DNA of 64,000 nt, taken from a virus. The DNA lies in the IMG/VR virus record IMGVR_UViG_3300035670_000102, positions 28,966 to 92,965 of that record; one strand, given 5' to 3'. Below, in pieces: positions 28,075 to 35,633 of the stretch; positions within the stretch are counted from its first letter, which is position 1; each line of letters begins with the position of its first letter. Both the position numbers and the translations under genes were made by a program. Below the pieces are notes generated by a model. The model ran no database searches, was not told where the DNA came from, and saw only the letters and a list, made by a program, of their open reading frames with translations.

Positions 28075-28602
28075 ATGGCATCCATAACATCATCACAAAT
28101 TTCAAATAGAAATTTTTTATCTCCAGTTGGATTTGAATTTAATATTATGAGACATCCTAAAATAACATTTTTTTGCAATTCTGCAAAACTTCCAGATATA
28201 ACTTTACCAACACTAACTCAACCATCATATTTGAAAGATATTGATATTGCCGGTAATAAAGTTGAATATGGAGATTTGGTGATTAAATTTTTAGTTGATG
28301 AAAATATGGTCAACTATATTGCAATACACAATTGGATAACTGGTATAGGATTTCCAGAGTCAACAGAGCAATATAAAAAATTAATAACTAATCAAGATGG
28401 TATATCCGATCCACTGATACAATTCAGTGATGGTATACTTAAGGTTTTAAATAGCAATTATGTACCATCGATCACAATTGCATTTAAAGATTTGTATCCT
28501 GTCAGTTTAACTCCTTTGGAATTTAGCTCAGATGTTCAGGATATTAAGTACTTTACAGCTCAAGCATCTTTCAAGTATACTATTTACGACATTGAAAATT
28601 AA
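28075..28602 (+). CDS. Tail-tube-fold protein (gp3-, gp19- or gp54-like)
   Basis: A 175-residue protein with a tail-tube pattern: FEFNIMRHPKITFFCNSAKL near residues 21-40, DLVIKFLVDENMVNYIAIHNW near 69-89, and a C-terminal LYPVSLTPLEFSSD followed by FTAQASFKYTIYDI. This parallels both gp19 and the T4 gp54 core. Length is close to T4 gp3 (176), and marine T4-like phages keep a tail-completion gene between gp23 and uvsY, so gp3 is a good candidate. I cannot choose between the three names by eye. The ATG follows the previous TAA directly. Confidence 0.65.
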   Translation: MASITSSQISNRNFLSPVGFEFNIMRHPKITFFCNSAKLPDITLPTLTQPSYLKDIDIAGNKVEYGDLVIKFLVDENMVNYIAIHNWITGIGFPESTEQYKKLITNQDGISDPLIQFSDGILKVLNSNYVPSITIAFKDLYPVSLTPLEFSSDVQDIKYFTAQASFKYTIYDIEN

Positions 28603-28607
28603 TACTT

Positions 28608-29039
28608 ATGAATCTTGAACAAATTCAGGAAATGTGGCAGAGAGATGCTGTCATTGACCCTGATAATTTACACGATGAATCTTTAAAAATTCCTCAACTT
28701 CACGCAAAATATTATACTGTATACAATACTATCACCTTATTAAGAGAAAAGGCAAGAGATACATACAATAGGGTCAAACTTGAACGATATAACTACTACA
28801 CCGGAAAGGCACCTGCAGAGGTTTATGTAGAAGAACCGTTTCCGTATAAGGTGAGAGATAAAGAGGCGTTACAGAGGCATATGGACGCCGATGAGAAGTT
28901 GAATAAAATTGATCTTAAAATCAGATATTATGATATTATGCTGAAGTTTCTTGAAGAAGTAATTAGATGCATTTCCAATCGCACTTACCAAATCAAGAAC
29001 AGTATTGAATGGCATCGATTCCAGTCGGGATTTAATTAA
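28608..29039 (+). CDS. uvsY: Recombination mediator UvsY
   Basis: Loads UvsX recombinase onto gp32-coated single-stranded DNA. The 143-residue helical, charged protein carries the UvsY pattern: LEQIQEMWQRDAVIDPDNL at residues 3-21, IPQLHAKYYTVYN near 30-42, and a C-terminal EEVIRCISNRTYQIKNSIEW helix. T4 UvsY is 137 residues. It is directly upstream of uvsW, an association conserved in T4-like phages. Confidence 0.92.
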   Translation: MNLEQIQEMWQRDAVIDPDNLHDESLKIPQLHAKYYTVYNTITLLREKARDTYNRVKLERYNYYTGKAPAEVYVEEPFPYKVRDKEALQRHMDADEKLNKIDLKIRYYDIMLKFLEEVIRCISNRTYQIKNSIEWHRFQSGFN

Positions 29040-29042
29040 TGA

Positions 29043-29050
29043 AATAAATA
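29043..29050 (+). promoter_or_regulatory. Candidate late promoter for uvsW
   Basis: AATAAATA, a one-base variant of the late box, lies in the 32-base uvsY-uvsW gap. T4 uvsW is known to be expressed late, which fits. Confidence 0.4.
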
Positions 29051-29052
29051 TT

Positions 29053-29070
29053 CATAACTGATATGTTATG
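29053..29070 (+). promoter_or_regulatory. Small hairpin at the uvsW start
   Basis: Perfect 6-bp inverted repeat CATAAC / GTTATG with a 6-base loop, ending one base before the uvsW ATG at 29072. Transcripts entering from uvsY could form it. A transcript starting from the late-box variant at 29043 would begin inside its 5' arm. Confidence 0.4.
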
Positions 29071-29071
29071 A

Positions 29072-30535
29072 ATGTCACATTTGATTATTTCAAAAAAGAA
29101 TGAGGTTTATCTGCACGTGGAAGCAGAACCTCATATCTACTATGAATTAAGAGACGCATTTCAGTTTGAAGTGCCGAACGCAAAGTTCGCTCCTGCTTAC
29201 AAGAATAAGTGGTGGGATGGTCACATTTATTTGTTTAATATCAATACACAAGAAATATACGTTGGTCTATTAGACAAACTTATAAGATTTTGTGAACAAC
29301 ATAATTATACTTATGAATTTAAAGACAATAAGTATTATGGTCTTCCTTTTGAGGTCAATGAGATGATTTCAAAGGAAGGTGTAAAAGATTATATGACTTC
29401 TATTTCAAAGTATGCTCCCCGTGACTACCAAGTTGAGGGAGTATACGACGCTTTAAGACATAATAGAAAGTTGATGATATCTCCAACTGCTTCTGGAAAG
29501 TCGTTGATGATATATTCAATTGTGAGATATTACGTTGAGAAAGAACAAAATATTCTGATAGTCGTTCCAACGACATCCCTTGTAGAGCAGATGTATAAAG
29601 ATTTTGCAGATTACGGATGGGATGTGGGGTCATTTTGCCACAAAATCTACGCCGGAAAGGAAAGAGAAACTGATTCTCAAGTAATTATTACAACTTGGCA
29701 ATCCATTTATAAACTACCCAAACAATATTTTTCAAGATTTAACGTGGTAGTTGGTGATGAAGCACATAATTTTAAATCCAAGTCATTAGTATCTATAATG
29801 ACAAAACTTTTCGATGCCAAGTATCGTTTTGGATTTACAGGAACACTTGATGGATCCCAAACTCATAAGTGGGTATTAGAAGGTTTATTTGGTCCTTCTT
29901 ATAAAATCATTCGCACAGATGAATTGATGCAAAAGGGTCATGTTGCCAAACTGGACATTAATATTCTTCTATTGAAACACCCACCAAATAAGTTTGAAAC
30001 GTTTGAAGATGAAGTTCAGTACATTATCAATCACGAGAAACGCAATAAGTTCATCAAGAACCTTGCCTTAGATCTTAAAGGTAATACTTTGATTCTATTT
30101 TCAAGAGTCGAAGGTCATGGACAACCTTTATATGAACTCATAAATAAGAGTATCGCTGAAAATCGTCATGTGTTTTTTGTTCACGGTGGTGTAGATACGG
30201 AAGATCGAGAAAAGGTCAGAGAAATTACTGAAAAGGAAAATAATGCAATCATTGTGGCATCATATGGAACTTTTAGTACGGGAATTAACATTAAGAATTT
30301 ACATAATGTTATTTTTGCTTCACCTTCAAAGTCTAGAATACGCAATCTCCAATCAATCGGAAGAGTCCTAAGAAAAAGTGATAGTAAAACAAAAGCAACT
30401 CTATATGACATTGCCGATGATATCAGTTATAAGTCAAGAAAAAATTATACACTTAACCACCTTATTGAAAGAATCAAAGTTTATAACGAAGAAAACTTCA
30501 ATTACGATATTGTAAACATACCGCTTAAAAACTAA
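29072..30535 (+). CDS. uvsW: RNA-DNA / DNA helicase UvsW
   Basis: SF2 helicase that unwinds R-loops and branched DNA and shifts replication from origin to recombination mode. Motif I PTASGKSLM lies near residues 137-145, motif II GDEAHNF near 227-233, motif III FGFTGTLDG near 252-260, and motif VI QSIGRVLRKS near 428-437. The N-terminal domain has the UvsW signature NKWWDGHIYLFN near 45-56. Length is 487 residues against 502 in T4. Its stop overlaps the next ATG by one base. Confidence 0.94.
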   Translation: MSHLIISKKNEVYLHVEAEPHIYYELRDAFQFEVPNAKFAPAYKNKWWDGHIYLFNINTQEIYVGLLDKLIRFCEQHNYTYEFKDNKYYGLPFEVNEMISKEGVKDYMTSISKYAPRDYQVEGVYDALRHNRKLMISPTASGKSLMIYSIVRYYVEKEQNILIVVPTTSLVEQMYKDFADYGWDVGSFCHKIYAGKERETDSQVIITTWQSIYKLPKQYFSRFNVVVGDEAHNFKSKSLVSIMTKLFDAKYRFGFTGTLDGSQTHKWVLEGLFGPSYKIIRTDELMQKGHVAKLDINILLLKHPPNKFETFEDEVQYIINHEKRNKFIKNLALDLKGNTLILFSRVEGHGQPLYELINKSIAENRHVFFVHGGVDTEDREKVREITEKENNAIIVASYGTFSTGINIKNLHNVIFASPSKSRIRNLQSIGRVLRKSDSKTKATLYDIADDISYKSRKNYTLNHLIERIKVYNEENFNYDIVNIPLKN

Positions 30536-30951
30536 TGGGAGAAGAATTTTACGCAATCATTAAATTAGTATCTGGTGAAGAAATATTTTCATTAATATGT
30601 CTTGATGAAAATGATGGAGATCCTGTCATTGTTCTTCAAAATCCAGTTATTATGAAATTATCACATACTGCTCAAGGATCTTATCTTAAAGTTAAATCTT
30701 GGATTGAAATGTCTAATGAAAACTTCTTCATAGTTAAATTAAATAAAATTATTACAATGACCGAATCAAAAGATGATACATTAATAAATGTCTATAATAA
30801 TTATATCTCAAATAGTTTTGAGGATGATGCAATAGATGTTTACAATCCTTCTGGCAAAGTAAAACCATCTTCGAAAATGGGATATATTTCTTCTGTTGAA
30901 GATGCTCGTAAAAAACTTGAAAATCTCTTTAAAGATCTTAAAGAAGGTTAG
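30535..30951 (+). CDS. Sm-like phage protein
   Basis: A 138-residue protein opening EEFYAIIKLVSGEEIFSLIC, a strand-turn pattern typical of Sm-like folds in cyanophages. Central strands (PVIVLQNPVIMKL, then FFIVKLNKIITM) fit the five-stranded barrel, and the C-terminus is helical and charged. Two related proteins are encoded at 43938 and 44251. A metagenomic Sm-like protein of probable cyanophage origin has been described, so RNA binding is possible, but no function is shown. It overlaps uvsW by one base. Confidence 0.6.
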   Translation: MGEEFYAIIKLVSGEEIFSLICLDENDGDPVIVLQNPVIMKLSHTAQGSYLKVKSWIEMSNENFFIVKLNKIITMTESKDDTLINVYNNYISNSFEDDAIDVYNPSGKVKPSSKMGYISSVEDARKKLENLFKDLKEG

Positions 30952-31000
30952 ATTTTTATCTTCAACGGGAACAAAGCGATTCTACTTACATTTTTATGAT

Positions 31001-31031
31001 TTGTCAAGTCTTTGAAAATATATGCTATAAT
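31001..31031 (+). promoter_or_regulatory. Candidate sigma-70-type promoter for gp55
   Basis: TTGTCA at 31001-31006 and TATAAT at 31026-31031 with a 19-base spacer, in the 112-base gap before gp55. The spacer is slightly long but both boxes are good. A host-type promoter for the late sigma factor makes sense, because gp55 must be made before late transcription. Confidence 0.55.
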
Positions 31032-31063
31032 AAACAAAAGTTATAACATTTGAGTAAAATGGT

Positions 31064-31582
31064 ATGTCAAGAAAAAAGACTGAGCATTACGTAAATAATA
31101 AAGAATTATTAGAAGCGATGATTGTTTATCGTTCTAAGGTTGAAAGTTCATTCTTGAAGAAGTATGATAGAAAACCAACTAAAGAAGATAGAGGAAAGCA
31201 TTGGGATGGTAAACCTTCGATTCCAAATTATCTTGGAGAATGTTTTTTGAAGATCGCCACTCATTTATCATATAAACCAAATTTTGTTAATTATATGTTT
31301 AGGGATGATATGATCTCTGACGGAATTGAAAATTGCGTCCAATACATTCACAATTTTGATCCAGAAAAATCAAAGAATCCTTTTGCCTACTTCACTCAGA
31401 TTATTCACTACGCATTCCTGAGAAGAATTCAAAAGGAAAAGAAGCAGTTGGATATTAAGACCAAGATCATTGAACGCACAGGGTTTGATGAGGTTATGAT
31501 GGTTGACGATAGCTTGCTTTCTGGCAGCAGTTCGGACTATAATACCATTAAAGATAATATTCAATACAGAAATAACAGATGA
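31064..31582 (+). CDS. gp55: Late transcription sigma factor gp55
   Basis: Phage sigma factor that directs host RNA polymerase to TATAAATA late promoters, with the gp45 clamp as co-activator. The 172-residue product shows the gp55 order: YLGECFLKIATHLSYKPNF near residues 56-74, DMISDGIENCVQYIHNFDPE near 82-101, and the region-2-like NPFAYFTQIIHYAFLRRIQKE near 105-125. T4 gp55 is 185 residues. Its stop overlaps the gp47 ATG (ATGA). At least ten perfect late boxes in the window are its expected targets. Confidence 0.92.
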   Translation: MSRKKTEHYVNNKELLEAMIVYRSKVESSFLKKYDRKPTKEDRGKHWDGKPSIPNYLGECFLKIATHLSYKPNFVNYMFRDDMISDGIENCVQYIHNFDPEKSKNPFAYFTQIIHYAFLRRIQKEKKQLDIKTKIIERTGFDEVMMVDDSLLSGSSSDYNTIKDNIQYRNNR

Positions 31583-32616
31583 AGATTGCCATTTTAACCG
31601 ATAGTCACTACGGGGCAAGAAAAGGTTCTAAGTATCTTCACGATCACTTTGAACTCTTTTATAAGAATGTCTTCTTCCCTGCTTTAAAAGAACACGGGGT
31701 AGAAGCAGTTATTCATATGGGTGATGCTTTTGATAGTCGCAAATCAATTGATTATCAAAGTTTGGAATGGGCAAAGAGAGTTGTATTTGAACCTCTGCGG
31801 GATTATGAGGTTCATATGATTGTTGGTAATCACGATTGTTATTATAAGAATACCAATAGCGTCAATTCTCCAAGCCTGCTTCTTCAGACCTATCCTAACA
31901 TTCGCACTTATAGTTCCCCACAAACGGTCAAAGTTGGCGGTCTAGACATTATGATGGTTCCTTGGATTTGTAGTGAGAATTATGATGAAACTTTAAATCA
32001 AATCAAAAAGACCAAAGCAAATGTTGCGATGGGGCATTTGGAACTTCAAGGATTTCGTGTAAATAGAAATCTTATAATGGAAGAACATGGAATCGATCCA
32101 AAGATTTTTGATAAGTTTACCAAAGTATTTTCAGGTCACTATCACACTCGTTCTGATAATGGGAAGATTTTTTATCTTGGCAATCCTTATGAGATGTATT
32201 GGAATGACGTAAATGATCAAAGAGGATTTCATATTTTTGATACGGAAATCCTTACTCATACACCAATTAATAATCCTTATAAATTGTTTTATCACATTTA
32301 TTATGAAGACACTCCTTATCAGATTTTTGATGCAACTGAGTATGAAAATAAAATTGTTAAGGTAATTGTTCGTAAAAAGTCAAAACCAAAAGATTTTGAA
32401 AAGTTCATTGATAAGCTATATACTGCTGGTATTCAAGAGCTCAAGATCGTTGAAAACTTTGATATTCGAGAGAGTGAAGATTTTGAGATTGATGAAGAAG
32501 AGAGTACTATTTCAATTCTAAATCGATATATTGATGAAGCAGAATTTGAATTTGATAAGAACATTATTAAGGGCATATTTCAAGATCTTTACAAACAAGT
32601 TTGCGAAGTAGAGTAA
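31579..32616 (+). CDS. gp47: Recombination nuclease subunit gp47 (Mre11/SbcD-like)
   Basis: Metallophosphoesterase subunit of the gp46/gp47 complex that resects DNA ends and degrades host DNA. Metal-binding motifs appear in order: DSHYGAR near residues 7-13, GDAFDSRKS near 48-56, GNHDCYY near 84-90, GHLELQG near 152-158, and SGHYHTR near 186-192. Length is 345 residues against 339 in T4. It overlaps gp55 by four bases and abuts the DUF3110-like gene. Confidence 0.95.
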   Translation: MKIAILTDSHYGARKGSKYLHDHFELFYKNVFFPALKEHGVEAVIHMGDAFDSRKSIDYQSLEWAKRVVFEPLRDYEVHMIVGNHDCYYKNTNSVNSPSLLLQTYPNIRTYSSPQTVKVGGLDIMMVPWICSENYDETLNQIKKTKANVAMGHLELQGFRVNRNLIMEEHGIDPKIFDKFTKVFSGHYHTRSDNGKIFYLGNPYEMYWNDVNDQRGFHIFDTEILTHTPINNPYKLFYHIYYEDTPYQIFDATEYENKIVKVIVRKKSKPKDFEKFIDKLYTAGIQELKIVENFDIRESEDFEIDEEESTISILNRYIDEAEFEFDKNIIKGIFQDLYKQVCEVE

Positions 32617-32892
32617 ATGTTTCTTCTTACACTCAGAGATAGAAAAGACGATGGAGCATACGCAGTTCAAGACCAATATGGTCATAAAGTATTATTTCTA
32701 TTTGAGGAAGAAGATGATGCAACTCGTTACGCTTTGATGCTGGAAGATCAAGAAGATACTGAAATGGATGTTGTGGAAGTTGATGATGAGCTTGCAATTA
32801 AGACCTGTAAGATGTATAATTATCGGTATGCGGTCATAACTCCTGACGACATTGTAATTCCTCCTAAGAATGTTAGTATTTCACAAGATTAA
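32617..32892 (+). CDS. DUF3110-like small acidic protein
   Basis: A 91-residue acidic protein (FLLTLRDRKDDGAYAVQDQY start, then KVLFLFEEEDDATRYALML and a YRYAVITPDDIVIPP end). The pattern matches DUF3110, a family found mainly in cyanobacteria and their phages, which is one reason to suspect a cyanobacterial host. It starts immediately after the gp47 stop and overlaps gp46 by 23 bases, so it is embedded in the nuclease operon. A role with gp46/gp47 is suggested by context only. Confidence 0.7.
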   Translation: MFLLTLRDRKDDGAYAVQDQYGHKVLFLFEEEDDATRYALMLEDQEDTEMDVVEVDDELAIKTCKMYNYRYAVITPDDIVIPPKNVSISQD

Positions 32893-34585
32893 ATGGAAAA
32901 ATTTTCTTTCGACTGGAAATCAGTGGACGGAAGTTGATTTTGAAAAACACCATACAAATTTAATTATTGGTACGAATGGTGCGGGTAAATCCACTGTGTT
33001 GGATGCGCTTACATTTGTCCTTTTTAATAAACCGTTTAGACGTATTAATAAACCACAACTTGTTAACACAACAAACGAAAAGGATTGCCTTGTAGAGATT
33101 GAGTTTACAATTAATAATAAAGATTATTTGGTTCGTCGTGGAATTAAACCAAATATTTTTGACATAGAAGTAAATGGAATCGCTCTTCATAAAGAAGCAG
33201 ATGATCGTGCCAATCAGAAAATACTTGAGGAAAATATTCTCAAATTAAATTATCGTAGTTTTACTCAAATTGTAATTTTGGGTAGTAGTACTTTTGTACC
33301 TTTTATGCAATTGGCGACATCGCATCGTCGTGAAGTGATTGAAGATCTTTTGGATATTCGTATTTTCTCTGCGATGAATAATCTTATCAAAGATAAGATT
33401 CGTGAGAAAAAGGATCAGATTAAATCTCTTGAATTTAAGAAAGAAACTCTTAAGGATAAGATGAAGATGCAGCAGAGTTTCATTGAGGAACTTGAGAATC
33501 GTGGTAATGCCAATATCAATGCCAATAAAGAAAAGATTGCCAATTTAGATTCTGAAATTGGTGATTATATGACTCATATTTCTACCGTAGAATCTTCACT
33601 TGTTGACAAAACTAAATTGCAAGAAGAATTGATTGGTGCTGGAGATAAATTATTAAAATTGAATAATCTCAAAGGTAAACTCTCACAAAAAGTATCTACA
33701 ATTACTCAAGAGCATAAGTTTTTTACAGAAAATACGGTATGCCCTACTTGCACACAAACGATCGAAGAAGAGTTTCGATTAAATAGAATTGCAGACGCTC
33801 AAAATAAAGCAAAGGAACTCCAGAAAGGTTTTCAAGAACTTGAGGAGACTATAAAGTTAGAACAGGAACGAGAGCGTCAATTCACAGTTCTATCTAAGGA
33901 GATTACGAAACTCAACCATGAGATTTCTCAAAACAATACTCGGATTTCACTCAACCAGAGGCAAATCAGAGACCTTGAATCTGAAATTCAAACTATTACC
34001 CAAAACCTTGCAAATAGAAATACTGAACATGAGAAGTTAGAGGAATTTCAAGACAATCTCCAAAAAACATTCGAAGACCTTTCAAAGAAAAAAGAAGAAA
34101 TCGTTTATTACGATTTTGCCTACTCCTTACTTAAGGATGACGGTGTAAAAACAAAAATTATCAAAAAATATCTTCCATTCATCAATCAGCAAGTAAATCG
34201 TTATTTGCAAATGATGGACTTTTACATTAACTTCCAACTTGATGAAGAGTTTAATGAAAGTGTCAAATCTCCCATTCACGAAGACTTTTCTTATAGTTCT
34301 TTCAGTGAGGGTGAAAAGGCAAGAATTGATTTGAGTTTGTTATTTGCCTGGCGTGAAGTTGCAAGACTGAAGAATTCTGTAAACTGCAATATTCTCTTAT
34401 TTGATGAAGTTTTTGATTCTTCTCTCGATGGATTTGGTGCTGATGAGTTTTTAAAGATTATTCGGTATGTTGTGAAAGATGCTAACATCTTTGTTATTTC
34501 GCACAAGTCTGATTTGCACGATAAGTTTGATAGTGTGATTAAGTTTGAAAAGAAAAACGGGTTCTCTTATAAAAATGAATTATGA
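32870..34585 (+). CDS. gp46: Recombination nuclease subunit gp46 (Rad50/SbcC-like)
   Basis: ATPase subunit partnering gp47. Walker A GTNGAGKST lies near residues 34-42, a zinc-hook CPTC near 291-294 is flanked by long coiled coils, the ABC signature FSEGEKARIDLSL lies near 482-494, and Walker B ILLFDEVFDSSLD near 511-523. A D-loop/switch His follows in FVISHKSDLHD. Length is 571 residues against 560 in T4. The ATG at 32870 lies within the upstream gene, giving a start at LVFHKIKWKNFLST, which is the family-typical N-terminus. Confidence 0.95.
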   Translation: MLVFHKIKWKNFLSTGNQWTEVDFEKHHTNLIIGTNGAGKSTVLDALTFVLFNKPFRRINKPQLVNTTNEKDCLVEIEFTINNKDYLVRRGIKPNIFDIEVNGIALHKEADDRANQKILEENILKLNYRSFTQIVILGSSTFVPFMQLATSHRREVIEDLLDIRIFSAMNNLIKDKIREKKDQIKSLEFKKETLKDKMKMQQSFIEELENRGNANINANKEKIANLDSEIGDYMTHISTVESSLVDKTKLQEELIGAGDKLLKLNNLKGKLSQKVSTITQEHKFFTENTVCPTCTQTIEEEFRLNRIADAQNKAKELQKGFQELEETIKLEQERERQFTVLSKEITKLNHEISQNNTRISLNQRQIRDLESEIQTITQNLANRNTEHEKLEEFQDNLQKTFEDLSKKKEEIVYYDFAYSLLKDDGVKTKIIKKYLPFINQQVNRYLQMMDFYINFQLDEEFNESVKSPIHEDFSYSSFSEGEKARIDLSLLFAWREVARLKNSVNCNILLFDEVFDSSLDGFGADEFLKIIRYVVKDANIFVISHKSDLHDKFDSVIKFEKKNGFSYKNEL

Positions 34586-34704
34586 CAGAAGATAAAGTGG
34601 TACAAGGACAAGACTGGTTGGACCGACTTGTTGATAGAATTGGAGAATGGATGGATTCACTCACGGAGAAAAATGAAAGTTCCAAACTGGCAACACCACT
34701 CTAA
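34582..34704 (+). CDS. Very small protein after gp46
   Basis: A 40-residue frame whose ATG overlaps the gp46 stop (ATGA) and ends in TAA at 34702-34704. The peptide begins MTEDKVVQGQDWLDRLVDRI and continues with an acidic helix (GEWMDSLTEKNE). The tight four-base overlap and the coherent amphipathic helix favour a real gene. The next small gene begins inside it in another frame. Confidence 0.45.
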   Translation: MTEDKVVQGQDWLDRLVDRIGEWMDSLTEKNESSKLATPL

Positions 34705-34819
34705 AAAGGATCAGAAGCGGACACTCAAACCGCAAGCACTCCGACAAGCAAAGGCACGTCGCCAAGCACTCAAGAAGCGTCTCCAACACGGGGACGCTTC
34801 TTCTTTTATAAATAACTAA
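34673..34819 (+). CDS. Very small basic protein
   Basis: A 48-residue frame from the ATG at 34673, beginning MKVPNWQHHSKKDQKRTLKP and rich in Lys, Arg, Gln and Ala (QALRQAKARRQALKKRL). Its 3' end overlaps a terminator hairpin (34774-34800) and a late promoter (34807-34814), so its last residues may simply be read-through of regulatory DNA. It could be a nucleic-acid-binding peptide, but this is only compositional. Confidence 0.45.
   Translation: MKVPNWQHHSKKDQKRTLKPQALRQAKARRQALKKRLQHGDASSFINN
34774..34808 (+). terminator. Terminator at the end of the gp47-gp46 cluster
   Basis: Perfect 8-bp stem GAAGCGTC / GACGCTTC (34774-34781 and 34793-34800) with an 11-base loop, followed by TTCTTTT. It lies inside the coding end of the small basic protein. 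Confidence 0.75.
34807..34814 (+). promoter_or_regulatory. Late promoter following the terminator
   Basis: Exact TATAAATA directly after the terminator T-run and 21 bases before the ATG at 34835. It isolates the following virion-type gene as its own late unit. Confidence 0.7.
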
Positions 34820-34834
34820 AAAGTATTCATAAAA

Positions 34835-35554
34835 ATGGCACAAGAAGAAGGAAGAAGAGCAAGAAAAAGATCTAAAAATGCACCATCTTATGATGAAGTA
34901 AAGACAAAAATTGATGCTAAAGAGAAGGCAGCGGCAGAAAGAAAAGCAGCAAGATCTGCCGCAAAAAAACCTTTAACTCCCGCAGAAAGATATGAGCAAG
35001 AAAAGGATGCAAGAGCAAAAAAAGGTTCATCTGGATATGGTTATTCCCAACATTTGATGGGTGGAAGCGGATCGTCTTCTAGTTTTAATCCTCGTTCGGT
35101 TCGTGAAGAAGTTCTTTCGTATCTTCTTGATGAAGGTTTTGCATCTGATGAGAAATCTGCAGAAGCAATCATGGGTGCTATGAGTGAAGCATGGATTGAG
35201 AGTATTGTTGAAGCATCTCCAACTACAAAAACTCCATTAGGACAAACTGTTACTGTAGACAAACAGTATCCAGCAACTCTTAGTGGTCAAAAAGGAATGA
35301 AGTCTTATGGACCAAGTGGAACTGAGTATTTTACACCCAATATTCGTGGCACTAATATTACAGATCTTGGTAAAGCAAAATTCAAGTCTGTAGCTTCTGG
35401 TCAATATGAACCTATTCCTAAAGATCAGGGACCAACATTAACACCAAGAGTAAATGACGCTACGAAATATGATCCTAGATATAAACCACCAAGTATGAGA
35501 GGACCAGGTTATAAAACTCCAACGACTTCAATAAATCCAAAACCAGATTACTAA
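34835..35554 (+). CDS. Late virion-associated protein with YLLDEGxA module
   Basis: A 239-residue protein with a Lys/Arg/Ala-rich N-terminal 70 residues, likely helical and nucleic-acid binding, and a Ser/Gly linker. At about residues 88-123 is a conserved module: VLSYLLDEGFASDEKSAEAI, ending MSEAWIESIVEA. The same module occurs near the C-terminus of the late protein at 62905. The ending IVE fits a gp21 cleavage site, and the remainder is Pro/Tyr/Thr-rich and extended. It is expressed from its own late promoter. Internal head protein is my best guess. Confidence 0.6.
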   Translation: MAQEEGRRARKRSKNAPSYDEVKTKIDAKEKAAAERKAARSAAKKPLTPAERYEQEKDARAKKGSSGYGYSQHLMGGSGSSSSFNPRSVREEVLSYLLDEGFASDEKSAEAIMGAMSEAWIESIVEASPTTKTPLGQTVTVDKQYPATLSGQKGMKSYGPSGTEYFTPNIRGTNITDLGKAKFKSVASGQYEPIPKDQGPTLTPRVNDATKYDPRYKPPSMRGPGYKTPTTSINPKPDY

Positions 35555-35577
35555 TCCACTTTTCAAACTGGCACACT

Positions 35578-35603
35578 AGAGGGTCTCATCACCCTCTTTT
35601 TTT
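35578..35603 (+). terminator. Terminator before the metalloprotease-VWA gene
   Basis: 7-bp stem AGAGGGT / ACCCTCT (35578-35584 and 35591-35597) with a 6-base loop and a run of seven T residues. Confidence 0.9.
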
Positions 35604-35604
35604 G

Positions 35605-35610
35605 TATAAT
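35605..35610 (+). promoter_or_regulatory. Candidate host-type -10 box
   Basis: TATAAT directly downstream of the terminator T-run and 24 bases before the ATG at 35634. No convincing -35 box is visible. A similar terminator-then-TATAAT arrangement precedes hsp20. Confidence 0.4.
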
Positions 35611-35633
35611 ACGGTCATTCAAACCAAATCACT

